Below, piece by piece: positions 1 through 12,388 of a stretch of DNA of 64,000 nucleotides. Below the pieces are notes generated by a model. It made no database searches. It was not told the origin of the DNA and was given only the letters and a program-made list of their open reading frames with translations. The stretch is from Cryptomeria japonica (taxonomy: Eukaryota; Streptophyta; Pinopsida; Cupressales; Cupressaceae), in the NCBI RefSeq assembly GCF_030272615.1, contig NC_081412.1, forward strand, positions 695,338,083 through 695,402,082, written 5' to 3'. The translations under genes were made by a program, and so were the position numbers. Within the stretch, counting starts at the first letter, position 1. Each line of letters starts with the position of its first letter.

Positions 1-1197
1 GTATTGTTCTAGATTGATTGGCCTTCTTTGAAAAGGGGTAATAGCACTATTATTTCCCATGGTCATTTTAGCTTTTGGGATTGGAGATTGAGGTGCTGGG
101 GTGTACTGCTTATTCACAAGTAATTGGCTTACCAAGGCAATATTGGCCTTTACTAGAGGTTGAGCATTAACCAGAGGAAATGAAATGTGTTGGGGATTAG
201 GCTTGCTAAGATCTTCTGATGGGACTATAATAGGGGGAGCCTTTAAGTAGTTAATCTTTCTTTTTATTTCTTGATTTGCTGCTTCTAACTCAGCCATCTC
301 CAGTTCCATTTGGAGATCTTCCTTTTCCTTCCTCATCCTTTCCATCTCTCTCTCATGTGCTAGAATCCTATGAGAGATCTCTTCTGCAATTTTAGGTTCT
401 ACTCCATCATCTACCCATTTCTATTTTCCTTTGTCTAAATTAGCTTTAGGAAGCTGGGAGTCATTAAATACTTCCCTAATTGGCTGGGCTACCGATTTAC
501 AAGCTTGTCTAGTTTTAGGGATTAAGATTTCCCTAATCACAGGGCCTTCCTCATCACTTTTTTCTTTTTCCTTAGCAAGCATTTCAAGATCAGCTATCTG
601 TCTAAGAAGCCTATCTCTTTCCACTAATTTGGCTTTAATTTCCTTCTCCTTATTTACCTCCTTTTGAGCTCTTAGGGAGATTAAATGATGGACTCTTTTG
701 TTTAGATCTTCAATCTCTTGAGACATCTTATCCTCTTTAGGGAATTTTTCTTCAGAGTCTGATGCATTAATTTGATCTATGTCAATTAGACTAATGTTCC
801 CATCTATTCTCCTAGGAACAGAGTGCCTAATTGCATTTGAACTAGTTCTATCTTTTGCAGAAACACTAGCATGAGATAGATCTTGATTTAAAATAGGTGC
901 ATCATCAATATTTCCAAATAATCCTGAATGGAAACCTAAAATATCATGCTCTAAATCTCTAGAAGATGAATTAGACTTTGCATAGACAGGTCGATCAGGC
1001 AGCTTACCAGTATTATTGTTTTTCTACACCCAAGCAGCATTTGATGGCTCATGCAACACAGATCTCTTCTGGCCTCTTCGTGACTATTCTGGCAGACCTT
1101 CTTGCAGAGTTTCATGAGGATGTTTCTTCATGAATGATCTTGTGTTCTTTGTGCCTTGCATCTCGCTTGTCTTCCATTTAGAAAATTCATATCTCAT
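1..1197 (-). pseudogene. Gag-like ORF of Ty3-type element F (partial, decayed)
   Basis: A single minus-strand frame is open from about 1197 to the window edge except for three TAG codons at 1084-1086, 1024-1026 and 421-423. The first ATG (1195-1197) starts MRYEFSKWK. The product is charged, with long coiled-coil-like stretches (about 350-720) rich in E, K and R, then a Pro/Gln-rich tail towards position 1. The ORF begins about 140 bases downstream (on the minus strand) of a PBS-like site at 1336-1355 next to an LTR end, which is where gag sits in a retrotransposon. No zinc knuckle or enzyme motif is visible in the part present. I call it gag-like from position and composition only. The rest of the element lies left of the window. 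Confidence 0.5.
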
Positions 1198-1335
1198 AAG
1201 GACTGGTTCAATAGTAACAGAGTCGCCACCCACAAAACTATGGGAATAATGAAAACAAGCAATCTTATCCACAAACACACAATAATTTTCTTTACAAGCC
1301 TCAACACAGATCTGTGTTTATATCTTTGTTATAAC

Positions 1336-1355
1336 TCTCCCCAGTGGAGTCACCA
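1336..1355 (-). promoter_or_regulatory. Primer-binding site of element F
   Basis: The minus strand reads TGGTGACTCCACTGGGGAGA, 4 bases after an LTR end ...CAACA. Starting with TGG (complement of the tRNA CCA tail) next to an LTR end is the hallmark of a PBS. The word resembles PBSs of Tat/Ogre-type Ty3 elements; I have not assigned the tRNA. Confidence 0.6.
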
Positions 1356-1359
1356 CTCT

Positions 1360-1875
1360 TGTTGTCTTCAAAATCTGATTCCCTTTAACATCCTCAAAAT
1401 AATATGTTTTAAAGCTTGGTGCAGAAAAGATATAAAAGATAAGGAAATTCTCAAGACAACATATGACAAGGTTTAGACCTTCTACACTTCGGGCTTACTC
1501 AGAGCCCAGGTGGGTATACCTTTGTGAATTAAATTCACTCTTTCGAACATAAACCCACAGTAAACCAGTCCAGAAAACCAGTGGGTCTATTCACCTTGAA
1601 AACAACTGAAAACAAAGAATGGAAATTGTACTTATGTTCAGCATTTTGATCAACAAAAGTATGCAATAAACAACTTCAATTTAATACCACTGCCTTATCC
1701 AAGGTCATAGAGTCATCTAAACTCAAATAAGACTCCTCAAACAAAACATCTTTATGCTTCCCGTCGACTTGGTTTCTATCAATCCTTGTATATGCCTGAC
1801 ACTTACAAGAACTCAAGCGTTATAAACCAAGCTATGGTCATCAGAATTCAAAGTTCATTCCAGAGAGTTTACTGG
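1360..1875 (-). repeat. 5' LTR of element F, part next to the PBS
   Basis: Non-coding sequence starting on the plus strand with TGTTGTC (minus-strand end ...GACAACA), directly beside the PBS. It is interrupted at 1875 by element G1 and resumes at 13622. The last five bases (1871-1875, ACTGG) are the left TSD of G1. No convincing ORF is present. Confidence 0.5.
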
Positions 1876-3103
1876 TGTAAAGCGGAAAATCGTGGTCGAA
1901 CCCTAGTTGTTCTCCCCTCTTCTGACTCCGAGGAGAGAGAAGGGAGGTTCGCTAGGATTCGATGGGTTTTCACTTAAGGGGAAGAATTTACATTCAAAAG
2001 AGGGGTTGAAACTCATAAGATTCAATCCCACACAATGTAAGATTGGATGCTAAATGAATTTCAAGGGTTAGGAAAGCAAGGCTACCCTCTTTTGTAAAGA
2101 ATGTTGTTAAGGAAATTAAGCCAAGAATACATAGAAAGTCATAAAGATTCGCTTATAAACTGAGTTTAGGTTATAGGATGAAGCTGCGGACCTGGAATTA
2201 GCAGTAAAATGTCGATACGGCGCTGTCCTGCAAATTTGAGCAAAAGTTGTCGGGACGATGGCGCCCGGCGCCACGGTCCTCCGAAAAATCCGTCAAACGA
2301 AGGGGGATCGGTTCGTCTCTGCACAAGGATTCCAGATCTTCAATCTCAGCCGTGTACCTGCAACCTACACACAGAAAAGCGAAGATGATGGGGGGTTAGG
2401 GATTAGGGGTTTGCCTTTAGGTCAAACCCCGGTTTTGGAATTAACCAAGAAATGAGCAAGTGCTGTAAATGTAAATGACTGTAATGTAAAACAAGTACTA
2501 ATACCTTGTTCTAAGGATGTTTGTATCCTTATGTGCAAAGGTTTAGATGTTGTATGTTGTAATATGTAGCATGTAATAAGTGATCTCCTCTTCAATGGTT
2601 GAATCCTTGTCTTGAATGCAACACTTAGCCTTGAATGGAGACTTAGAAGGAATGCTTGAATGCTTGAATGCTTGAATGCTTGAATGTTTGAATCTTGCTT
2701 TCGCCTTTTTTCCATCTACCCCAATGAGAGAGGAAAATGTAGTTTATATACTTGTCAATTAGGGCTGATAGACTGATTTTCCCGACCTTAGGCCGACCAG
2801 GGAAGTATATTTCCAAATTGCAATCAAAAAGACCCGATATCACTTAGGAAACTGGGCCCAAAATAGGACCTAGGGACCAGGGCGCTGGGCGCTTTGGTCC
2901 TGAGGGACCAGGGCGCTGGGCGCTCTGGTCCCACCTCCGGGACAGCGGGGTGCAAGGAGGTTCAGGCCAATGGTGCTTGAAAAATGCAGTTTTTGGTGTC
3001 GTGAGCAAGTTTTTGGGTCTCCATTTAGGTTGCGTGTTGCATCACCATCGTGAAGACCGAAATGCAGTCGAAATTGCAAGTGTCGCAATTTTAGGACGCT
3101 ACA
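1876..3103 (-). repeat. 3' LTR of G1
   Basis: Plus-strand ends TGTAAAGCGG...GGACGCTACA. Same length as the copy at 12389-13616 and almost identical. Inside are a short tandem array of a TTGAATGC-type word (about 2650-2695) and two GC-rich repeats around GGGCGCTGGGCGC (about 2878-2935). Small ORFs at 2258-2455, 2422-2715 and 2643-2843 recur in the other LTR and reflect these repeats, not genes. Confidence 0.95.
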
Positions 3104-3118
3104 TTTAGCCCCCACTTT
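3104..3118 (-). promoter_or_regulatory. Polypurine tract of G1
   Basis: The minus strand reads AAAGTGGGGGCTAAA immediately before the LTR start TGTAGCG. Position and purine content identify the plus-strand DNA primer site, and it fixes the element's orientation. Confidence 0.85.
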
Positions 3119-3844
3119 AGCGGGAGTATGTATGCTCATACTTCCGGTAAAGTACAAGGAAACAACATTGAAAGACTTTCACCACATCAAGGAGGCAAGA
3201 CACACCAAGCCCCCAGTGGACTAAGGATCTTACGACTTCGATTAACAAAGTAAAAGGGAAGATCACGAGGGAGAACCATGACTGTCAGTAGTAAGATTCC
3301 CTCACTATGAGTCATGCAAGAGAAATACCGAAAATTTTCAAGGCAAAGCTGAGTTCTCCAAGAAATTTTCATGTATCGTGAAGGAATAGACAGGGTGTAT
3401 GCCCCCCTATGTTAAAGAGATCGCACACGCCTCAACGGGGGTGATTGTTTTAACGTAGTGATACACATAAGAAATGAGAAAGGAAAGGAGCACGTTACCA
3501 CAAGGATTTAGCCCCCAAGTGTGAGATAAACCCAAGGATAATAGACACAAAACACAAAACACGAGGTGACTTCGCTTTCCTTGGGGTCAGTATGTTGTAT
3601 GATAAGTCATGTATATATCATATGTATGTATGCATAATTGTTCTTCATTCCCCAATCAAGGAAGGTCACCTAGAAGAAGGGAACACATGTGTCTTTTGAG
3701 TCAACATGAGAGAGACCAAAGAGATCTCAATGCTTTGCATCATCCTCAAGTAGACAACACTAAGGATGACAAATAGAAGAATGAGAATAACATATAGAAG
3801 AAGTAACAAAAGAGAGGGGGAGAGAATCTACCATGCTAATGTAA
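3119..3844 (-). other. 3' untranslated region of G1
   Basis: About 725 bases between the last codon of the polyprotein and the PPT. I see no long ORF and no trace of pol, so pol was not merely frameshifted here. The tract is mixed purine-rich sequence. Confidence 0.6.
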
Positions 3845-6800
3845 CTAGTCTAGCACGTCATCTACCCCCCGATCTTGCTGATCAATGTTTCGGGAAGGCA
3901 GGGAACACGCTAGAGGAGGAACATCCAACACAGCAGATGGAGCTATCACAAGGTCCAAACAAGGGCTATGTTCATGTACCAAGCCACGTTGTTCTTGTCT
4001 AGGAGCTAGGATAAGTGCTTTAGAAAATTCATTAGATAGATGGTTATCAACATCAACAAGTTCATATTCACTATCGGAAGCAAGAGGAGTAACATTTTCA
4101 TCTATATCATCATCAAGATTTATAAAAATAGGATCTTTAACTCGCACAGGATCAAGACCATCATGTATCTTGTGTATAGGAGATTTAGGCTCAATATCCG
4201 GCTGAGGAGAAAATGGAATAATGCTTGTTCAAGGTGTTTTTGGAGATTGTAGAGTTTGAGAAGCGGTTGCTTGAGCCCTAAGACGACGTTTTCGTCAGCG
4301 TTCGCGTGCAGAACGATTACGTCTAGTCTTAGTAGGAAGTGTAGAAGATAGAGGAGGAGGAATGTTCTCATCCTTATCATTTGGGTGTTTAGGTTGTGGT
4401 CTCTTAGGCTGGATAATAGGAGAAGAAGAAGGTCTCTTTTCTCTATAAAAGGCAGGAGGAGGAACTGCTCCATATAAAGGAGGAATTTTTGGTTTAGGGA
4501 GAAGACCAAGTCCATCATGACGAGGAGGTATAGGTCTACTCTTAGAAGGTTTATTAGGCATAGACATAGTCACGTCCATGGGGACGGATTGGGAATCTTC
4601 TTGAGGAAAGACATTAGTTTTATCTTTCAAAGGAAGAATTTCCTTCTCAAGAATGATAGGAATGTCAAGTTTAGGTGTTCTAGGTTCACTTAAAGATAGG
4701 ATCATATCTGTTTTCCACTTTTGATAAGATTTAAAAAGATGATCACTTCGCGAAGGAAGAGATTGGAATTGTTTAGGCCAAAAGTAATCAATAGGAACAC
4801 TAGAGGTTCTTTCAGCTGGTTTAAAGAGACTATGATTGATAGTAACAACTTCACCATTATGGGGAAATTTCAAACACTTATGTATAGGAGAAGCAATAGC
4901 CTTCATGGAAGATAACCAAGGATAGCCAAGCTTCACACGAAATTGTTCGGAAGAAGGAATAATAGCAAAGTTCACATCAAGAGATTTATTATGGACTTCA
5001 ATAGGCAATGTAATAGAACCAATTGCAGGAGAAGAAAATGCATCAAATAGTTTCACAATCACATCTGTTTTGTCATAGATCACTTGATTCAATTGCAAAG
5101 TAAAAAGAAATTCTTCAGTAATAACATTAACCATGCACAAAGGATCAATAAGCACTCCACGGCAAGGTGTATTTTTGACTTTTGCAACTATGTATAAAGG
5201 ACCATCAGGTGCTCTAATGGTTTCACTAGAATCAAATGTGATGGAAGGTTCTTTAGGGATTTCTTGCTACTCTACAAAGTTAATCACATTCGGAGTCATA
5301 GACACAAGACCATCAGATGAGAAAGAGGAATCATTAGCCTCAATCGCATTAGAGGTATGAGAGGTATGAGAAGGTAATGGATCAGTGAAAATCTGAAGAT
5401 TTTGGTTAGGAGGAGCTACAGATGTGTTGCCTTTATCATTCACTCCAGAAATAGAGATAGTATTATTATCAATCAAATCCTGAATTTTACCCTTTAAAGA
5501 AAAACATTTTTCAGTATCATGACCAGGCTGACGATGAAAATGACAAAAAGCTTTGTGATCAAAATAAGGTGAAGTAATCTTTGCAGGATCAATTTGTCGT
5601 ACAGGAGGAAGAGTAAGCACATTTTGTCCCAATAACTTATTCATAATATCATGCAATGATTCATTCAAAGGAGTATACTTTCTTTCTTTCCTGAAAAATT
5701 TAGAAATAGGAGGCACACCTGATGCTGCATTCACATTGTTGTTGATGATGTTTTCATTGAATTTGATGGAATCTCTGTTCGGTTTAAACTTCCCAAATGG
5801 TTGTTGACTGCTATCACCCTTATCACTCGGAGCCATAGGATGTGATTGTTCCATTTGATTCACAGTCAGTTGATAATTGTGAAGAGTGGCACACAACTGT
5901 TGGAAAGAAGTAAACTCAGAAAACAGAAGTTTGTCTCGAATATCTTTTTGCAAATTAGAAATAAAGATTCTTTGAATATCATTATCAGGCACTGGAAAAG
6001 AAATTTGAGCATACAAATGCTTATATCTACCAATAAAATCAGTCACTTTTTCTTTAACACCTTGTTTACAATGCATTAAATCAATCAAAGTAACTTTAGG
6101 ACTTATATTGTTTTGAAATTGTTGAATGAAAGCATTTGCAAGTTGTTCGAAAGAAGTAATAGAATAAGAAGGCAACGAGCAATACCATTGTAGGGCTTTG
6201 TCTCTTATGTTCTAGTGAACAGTTTTGCAAGCAACCTTTGGTCATAAGCAAAATCAGTACATATTGTTTGAAAAGTCTTAACATGTGTTAGAGGATCTCC
6301 TTTACCATTATAAAGCTCCAAATGCGGGATTTCAACATGTTTAGGAGGGATAGCTCGAACAATGTCAAGAGAAAGTGGGCTCGCAACATCAAATGTGGGC
6401 ACACTAAACTTAGATTGATTCATAGAGGCAATTTGTTGTTGTAAAGAAGAGACAGTTTGTGCAAGATTGTTAATGGTCGCTTCAGTCGAAGAGTTCATAT
6501 TAGATGTGTTAGATTGAGATGGAGGTGTGATGTTATTGAAAGAAGGTAAAGAGTAAGGTGGTGGGACCCTATGATAATCAATCATAGGGGATGATTGGAT
6601 AGGAGGAACACTACAAGGAGGAATGGAATGGTTAAATGAATTGCCCCCTTGCGTCATGTTCATTTGTGAAGATGTAATAGGAACATTCATTGAAGGAATG
6701 TACGAAGAAGTTGGATTGAATGAAGGAAGAGGATTAATTGAAGAAGGGGGAGGATTGCCCCCATGACTAGTGATCACAGGAGGAATGTCTTGTATAGAGG

Positions 6801-6888
6801 TAGCCATGATGTTTGATGTAAAGGTAGGTATACTAGCAATAGGAGTGGTCAAAGGAATAGAATGATTGACTTGTGTAGGAGGTTGTGT

Positions 6889-6893
6889 ATAAC
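6889..6893. repeat. Left TSD of solo LTR A
   Basis: ATAAC directly before TGTCATGCCC. The same five bases follow the other end at 10825-10829. Confidence 0.9.
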
Positions 6894-7670
6894 TGTCATG
6901 CCCAAAATTTAGGGCAAAAACGGAACAAATTTTTTTTTTAAAAGATACTAATTTAATTAATAAGCACACTCTTGCGACAAGCATTAGAGAAAATTTCATT
7001 AATAAATTCGAGCTCATTCTGAAACGAACGAAGCATCGACAATCAGATATAATTTAATTGTGGAAAAACCTACTGGTTTAAATTCTATCTCCCAAAAGAT
7101 ATTTAATTTATAGTTTTATTAAATTATTCATACTAAAAATATTAGGGGAGATATTTTAAAATTTATTTCCCACTATGACTATAAAGTCTTAGCAATTTTA
7201 ATTAATTTCTCCTTTACGATTTTTTTTAAATCAATATTGAGAACATGTAAAATGCACATATATACATATAGATTATGCATATATTTGAATATCCATAATT
7301 TAATTTCTTAAATCAATTAAACTAAAAAAACATACATATATATTCATATATATATATATATATTCTACATATATTCCAATATTTTAATCCTAATCTCCTA
7401 AATCCATTTCAACTTGCTAAATATTATCACTTAATTTCCTCAACCCTAATTAGGGTTCTAAATTCTTATTTAACCATTACCCAAATCCAAATTACATATT
7501 ATTTTTTTTTATATTTTAAAAACTAAACTTCCCTAGCCCCTATCGGGCTAGGGTTTTACCCATTTTTTTTAACAGGCGAAGAGCTCATGGCGGGCCGAAG
7601 ATTCTACGGCGGCCATGTCCGAAATAAATCGCAGGTCGCGGAGGTTGTTAGGTGGTGGCTGGTCGCGCGC

Positions 7671-7980
7671 ACCATTGTGTGAGCGCACAGTGGCGCTGCG
7701 GCACCACTGTGTGCCCACACAGTGGGCGCCGCTGGCGGCACCACTGTGTGGCCACACAGTGGCGGCCGCAGCCGTCCACTGTGTGCCCACACAGTGGGAG
7801 CCGCAAGGGGCTCCACTGTGTGTGCACACAGTGGAGCCGCTTGCGGCTCCCACTGTGTGGGCACACAGTGGCGGCCGCGGCCGTCCACTGTGTGCCCACA
7901 CAGTGGGAGCCGCAAGCGGCTCCACTGTGTGTGCACACAGTGGACGCCGCGCGGGCGTCCACTGTGCGTACACACAGTGG
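7671..7980. repeat. GC-rich array of nine perfect or near-perfect palindromes in LTR A
   Basis: Nine units, each CCACTGTGTG then two variable bases then its reverse complement CACACAGTGG. GC-rich linkers separate them, some palindromic themselves (AGCCGCAAGCGGCT). The array lies in otherwise AT-rich DNA. Each unit could form a 10-bp stem with a 2-base loop. Open frames across it on both strands (7569-8029) arise because the palindromes lack stops, not because of a gene. Confidence 0.9.
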
Positions 7981-8030
7981 AACCCGCGGGGTCCCCAACA
8001 TAAAATTTTTTTTTAAAACACATTAACATT

Positions 8031-8033
<3 letters not shown>

Positions 8034-8096
<63 letters not shown>
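8034..8096. repeat. AT dinucleotide microsatellite
   Basis: Uninterrupted TA/AT run in LTR A. A second tract lies at about 8270-8320. B has equivalent but longer tracts (about 37422-37471 and 37619-37728), so these loci vary in length between copies. Confidence 0.95.
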
Positions 8097-8098
<2 letters not shown>

Positions 8099-8271
8099 AA
8101 TATATACGGTATTTACAAAAAAATTAACATGCGTAAATAACAAGATAAATTTAATTCCAAATAAAATTTACATATTTTTTTTTTAAAAAAAAGAAATTAT
8201 TACATGCAATCTTTTTTTATGCTAATATAATAAGGGAAAAAAAAGATGACCTTAAGATAAATCAAATATAT

Positions 8272-8321
<50 letters not shown>

Positions 8322-10824
8322 AATGCATCAAAAAAAAAAAACTTCTAAATTAAAGTTAATACGATCTATAGTATTCCACAAGGATTCATTATTCGTTTTT
8401 TTTTTTGTAATAAGAAATCCTTTAATATTTCTTTAAATAAAATATTCACATAAAACGACTTTTCTTGCTATCTAAAATACTTAAAAGCTTCCAGCTTAAA
8501 TAAACTTCTAATTTGACTTAATTAAAAATACAGGTAAAAATCTAAATGAAAACAGACTTTTTTTATTTCCTTCATAAAACAAGAAGCTTTGCAAGCATCA
8601 CTAATTTACTTTCCTTTTTCAAATATACTAGAAGTAAAATCAAGCCTTTTCTCTTTCTTTAAAACATCTCTAATTTATATACTACCAAATTTACAGAATG
8701 TTTTCTCTGAACAGTCACAACAATAAGACTTCAATTCTGAAATTACAAGATTACAACTTGCTTCTCTTTTTTTTTGAATGAGACATTTATTCACAACAAC
8801 TTTAAAACAACATCTGCAACTGAATTCCAATATCTTCAAAATTTCATCTTCTGAATATCTTTCATGAATTTCTATCCTCTTTCCTCTGGATTTCCTGCAT
8901 AATAGAAAACACAAAACTGACCACGGAGTGCTCACCTCCCAGCCTAGGCTAACTGGTAGCCACCCCCGAGCTCAGAGAACCAATTCCTAGACGGGTAACA
9001 AACAGGCAAACACAAAGAAACACAAAACATACAAATATTCCAGACACATTCCCAACCTGGTTTTCACAGCACCACACTCTGGTGGTGAACATTTTCAAAG
9101 GGTGGTAGTGGACCAAATACCCTGAGGAGAATCTGCAAGTATGTAATAACAAGAAGCCACCTCATGGCACAAATAACATATCAAAATTTCAACCCCATAA
9201 ATTCCTTATGCCCCCCAAAGGCATTCTAGCCTTATAACCCTCCTTATGACCCCCATTGCACAAACAGGCCATGCAGCAAGGGTCACACAAAGATCCCTTG
9301 TGATCGCTCTCTAAAGAGAGTCTCTCACTCGAGGGCTGTCACTGCTACCACCCTCAAGATCCTCTTCTCTCCCAAGAGAAAGAGAGATCTTGAGAAAACT
9401 CCCAAGACACATTCAATCAAAAAAAAAAAAACCCAAAGGTTTTCAAGCATCCATTTTCAAGATTACAGATTTTCTTATTCAACAACTTTCAGAAATAAGC
9501 AAAACTAGACATTAAAAGTAAAAATGAAACCAACCTTATTCTGCCCAAAGGTTATAATGATATCTGAAGAAGAGCTGCCCAATCCACAATTCTTTATTTT
9601 TTTCCTTAATCAATTTCTTTATCCCATAACATTATTTTCCAAATTTTCTTCTGTCTCCAAAAATGGAGAGTGGGTGATTAACCATCTATTCCCAAAAATC
9701 TTCCTTAAGAAGCTCACTCACTGAGTTCTCACAGGATTCTAAGAAAAATCAACAAAAAGAAGGAAGAAAGCAAAAATGCAAAAAGACTTTCCTTCCAAGA
9801 GGGAAAATCTGGATTTGATTTCACTTCCATTTTCAATTTTCGCTCAACTCAAAAAAACCAATTTTTAAAGCGTTAAAAAGATCATAATAAAGTAGAAACT
9901 TGCCTAAAATTACCCCTAACCCCTAGGTATACCTTATGGGCTTCAGGAAACCCTAATAAACTACCCCTAGGTGTTCATTTAACCCATTTTAAACCCCTCT
10001 GAAGTTTATTTTCGGGTCAAACATAAGTTGACCACTCCAAATATTATATTCTCAAAATATCTTTTTGACAACACATTATTTTATTTAAAATTAATAATAA
10101 TTAACACTTTCCCATCAAGAGACAAGATAAAATATTAAAATTTAAATCCACACATGTGTCAAGTGACACTAATAAAATACTTTTACAAAAATAAACATGA
10201 AATTGTCTCTTGAGGTTTTTACACAATAAATTTAAATAACACATAACACACATGCAGCATATATTGATACGAATAAAATACAACACAAACGGGGTGTTGT
10301 CTCTCCAAATAGACAAACCCTGGCTTTACGAACATACATAAGTCTAGGTTTGATTCTCCGTAATTTTCCATGGTCACATGGTAAATTTCCTGCGCATCTC
10401 AATTTACACATTAGTACTCCCAAATATTCATATAAAATATAATTCAATAATACAACAATGCACATCATTACTTGCATACAGTTTTCATCTGCACAGATTG
10501 AATACATCTTTTGTCAAGCAAATTCACATAAGCAATTTTCATCCCAATTCACATAAACTAAACATACATCATAGTTCTATATTCAAAGTAAAGTCCTGTA
10601 ATTTCATTAACGACATCTACCATTGCAATATCATTCTATCTAATAATCATGTAGTGTTCTATCTCATAAAGCATGTAAGTAAAACATCAATTCATAGCAA
10701 TGTTATCCAATATCCTGAAATCATAAAAGTTCTAAATTTCAAAATGCATCAAAACAGAGTATCCATAGTAGTCTAAAATATAAAATCCACTGAATGTCAA
10801 ACTGAGTCGAGGTGAGGCCTCACA

Positions 10825-10829
10825 ATAAC
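10825..10829. repeat. Right TSD of solo LTR A
   Basis: ATAAC, matching 6889-6893. The G1 gag coding sequence continues on its right side. Confidence 0.9.
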
Positions 10830-11217
10830 CTAAAGATTCAGCACAACTCTTCATAGGCATCACATTCAAATCCACAATATGTGCGATACCATGTAAAACA
10901 TCAATTCCATTCTTATCACTTTGAAGCATGCGTTTTAGACCCTCAATTAAAGGAAGAGCTTGACTATCGGGATACTCATGAGACATCCATTGGTGAAAAT
11001 CGTCAAATTGGTTATCCAATTTCGAAAGTTGTTCAACGGAAACTTCATGGGGAGCTTCTTCATCATTAGGAGGATTAGAGGAATTACCCATATCCTCGTT
11101 AAAAAGGCTACTCAAATTAGGTTCCATCTCCTCGGTAGTTAAACCTTGGAAGGACTTAATTCTACGGCTTCGTCTAACGGGAATAGTGTAAGTAGGGCTT
11201 ACTGTTGTAAAACTCAT

Positions 11218-12366
11218 GCACTAGAGGGAGAGAAAAGATTTTGATCTTAGAGGTAGCAATTTTCAGTAAAACCAGCCAATCTTCCAGATTTAAGCTGTTA
11301 AATACAATCACAACAGTCTCCCGAAATTTCGGAAAAAATGTCCGGGACCGTGGCGCTCGGAGTGCAACACGGTCCTTGCAACTTTTTTCGAAATTTGCAG
11401 GGATGAAAGGTATGATGATTTTAGAGCTAATCTGAAAAAATTGAGGGATTTTACGATCTGTAGATAGACCAAATTAAAGTTGCAATCTCAAAATTGAACC
11501 CTATCAAGATTGTCGAAAAATGCAAAATTTTGAGTTTTGAAAAAGAGAGGGAAACTGAAATTTTGAATTTTATGATTTTAGAGGGAATGTCAAGGGCAAT
11601 GCAAATTTTGAAATTTAAAAATTGACTCAATTTCACGCAAAATTCGATTTTGAAAGCGGAAATCAAAGTTGTAATTAAGCACTTAATTTCAAAAGTCACA
11701 AAATGCAAGAATTTGAATAAAGCACTGAAATTTCGAATGAATGCAAACACAATTTTCAGATTTAGGACAGTAAGAACATAATTTTGACACAAAATTTTAA
11801 TTTTGACAATTTTTGAATGATTAGGAGCCTTAGACCAAGCAATCGCAAGACCAACTTTGACTGTAATTTTGAAAGTGTTATAATTGATAAAATCAGCCAA
11901 AATTCTGGATTTTAGCAGGAAAATACAGCAAGATCTCGCTCCCGAAATTTTGAAAAAAATGTCGAGGACGATGGCGCTCGGAGTGCAACACGGTCCTCGC
12001 AACTTTTTTCCAAATTTTCAGGGATGAAAGATATTGTGATTTTATTGCGGAATCCAAAGTTACAGCTGATTTGGAGATGTTTTGATCAGTGAAATTGTCG
12101 GACAAAGGTTGAATCAAGAGGGTTTCAAAAATTAGGGTTTTGACTTTTAACCACTTAATTTTCAAAATTAAAGTACAGACATGAATTGATAATTTGTAAT
12201 AGAAAAGCAGATCTGAAGCAAGCATTAATAATTAAACATTTCGCAAGTTCAATGTTCAAAAAGAAAATTTAGGGTTTTTATGCAATCACCTCTAAAATTT
12301 TGCAAAAGATGAAACATGGAAATGTAATCAACTTTTCAGATCTAAGCATGAAAAATCAGAAAGGAT
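11218..12366 (-). other. G1 5' leader with an internal direct repeat
   Basis: About 1.15 kb between PBS and Gag ATG, AT-rich with no convincing ORF. A segment of about 90 bp occurs twice (about 11318-11408 and 11938-12028), both containing GTGGCGCTCGG or GATGGCGCTCGG, then GAGTGCAACACGGTCCT. A related word, GATGGCGCCCGG...CACGGTCCT, lies in both LTRs (near 2259 and 12770). Part of the leader therefore looks copied from, or shared with, the LTR. Confidence 0.6.
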
Positions 12367-12385
12367 GTTCACGTCGGGTTCACCA
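12367..12385 (-). promoter_or_regulatory. Primer-binding site of G1
   Basis: The minus strand reads TGGTGAACCCGACGTGAAC, three bases inside the 5' LTR end. Position and the TGG start mark it as the PBS. I have not assigned the tRNA. Confidence 0.75.
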
Positions 12386-12388
12386 ATA

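Larger units (their letters stand above)
6894..10824. mobile_element. Solo LTR A (3.9 kb)
   Basis: A 3,931-bp block starting TGTCATGCCC and ending GAGGCCTCACA, flanked by TSD ATAAC. It interrupts the G1 gag; removing the block and one TSD restores the reading frame. It has TG...CA ends and a 5-bp TSD but no second terminal repeat, PBS, PPT or coding region, so a solo LTR left by recombination is the simplest reading. It is closely similar along most of its length to block B (36347-40232) and more distantly to C. It contains the palindrome array at 7671-7980 and AT microsatellites. Very long LTRs starting TGTCATGCCC occur in some plant Ty3 chromoviruses; that assignment is inference. Confidence 0.85.
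3845..11217 (-). pseudogene. gag: G1 Gag-protease-like polyprotein, interrupted by solo LTR A
   Basis: Reading starts at ATG 11217 (MSFTTVSPTYT, then basic RRSRR) and runs to the insertion of solo LTR A (6894-10824). It resumes at 6888 in the same frame once one TSD copy is discounted. After a Pro/Ser/Asn-rich linker (6890-6450) comes the core Retrotrans_gag region with LYNGKGDPLTHVKTF and RDKALQWY (about 6340-6100), split by a one-base frameshift near 6210. A zinc-knuckle-like C-x2-H-x4-H-x4-C motif (about 5507-5551) matches the CHHC form of many plant Ty3 Gags. A TAG (5267-5269) precedes a retropepsin-like fold: GVLIDPLC in place of the usual D-T/S-G, then VKLGYPWLSSMKAI (about 5180-4900). 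Further TGA codons are at 4295 and 4229, and an acidic tail ends at 3845. Length is about 1,150 codons. No RT follows. The active-site change suggests the protease is not functional. Confidence 0.85.

Noticed and set aside
2422-2843. Two small minus-strand ORFs with SIQAFKHS repeats
   Set aside because: Present in both G1 LTRs (also 12935-13356) and generated by the short TTGAATGC tandem repeat.
7671-7980. Possible CRISPR-like array
   Set aside because: Units are palindromes with short, repetitive linkers rather than unique spacers, inside a plant LTR, with no cas genes.
7569-8029. Five overlapping long ORFs of CVGTQW/CAHTVEP-type repeats on both strands (also 37072-37417)
   Set aside because: They cover the palindrome arrays. 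The repeats lack stop codons in most frames on both strands, so openness is a property of the repeat, not a gene.
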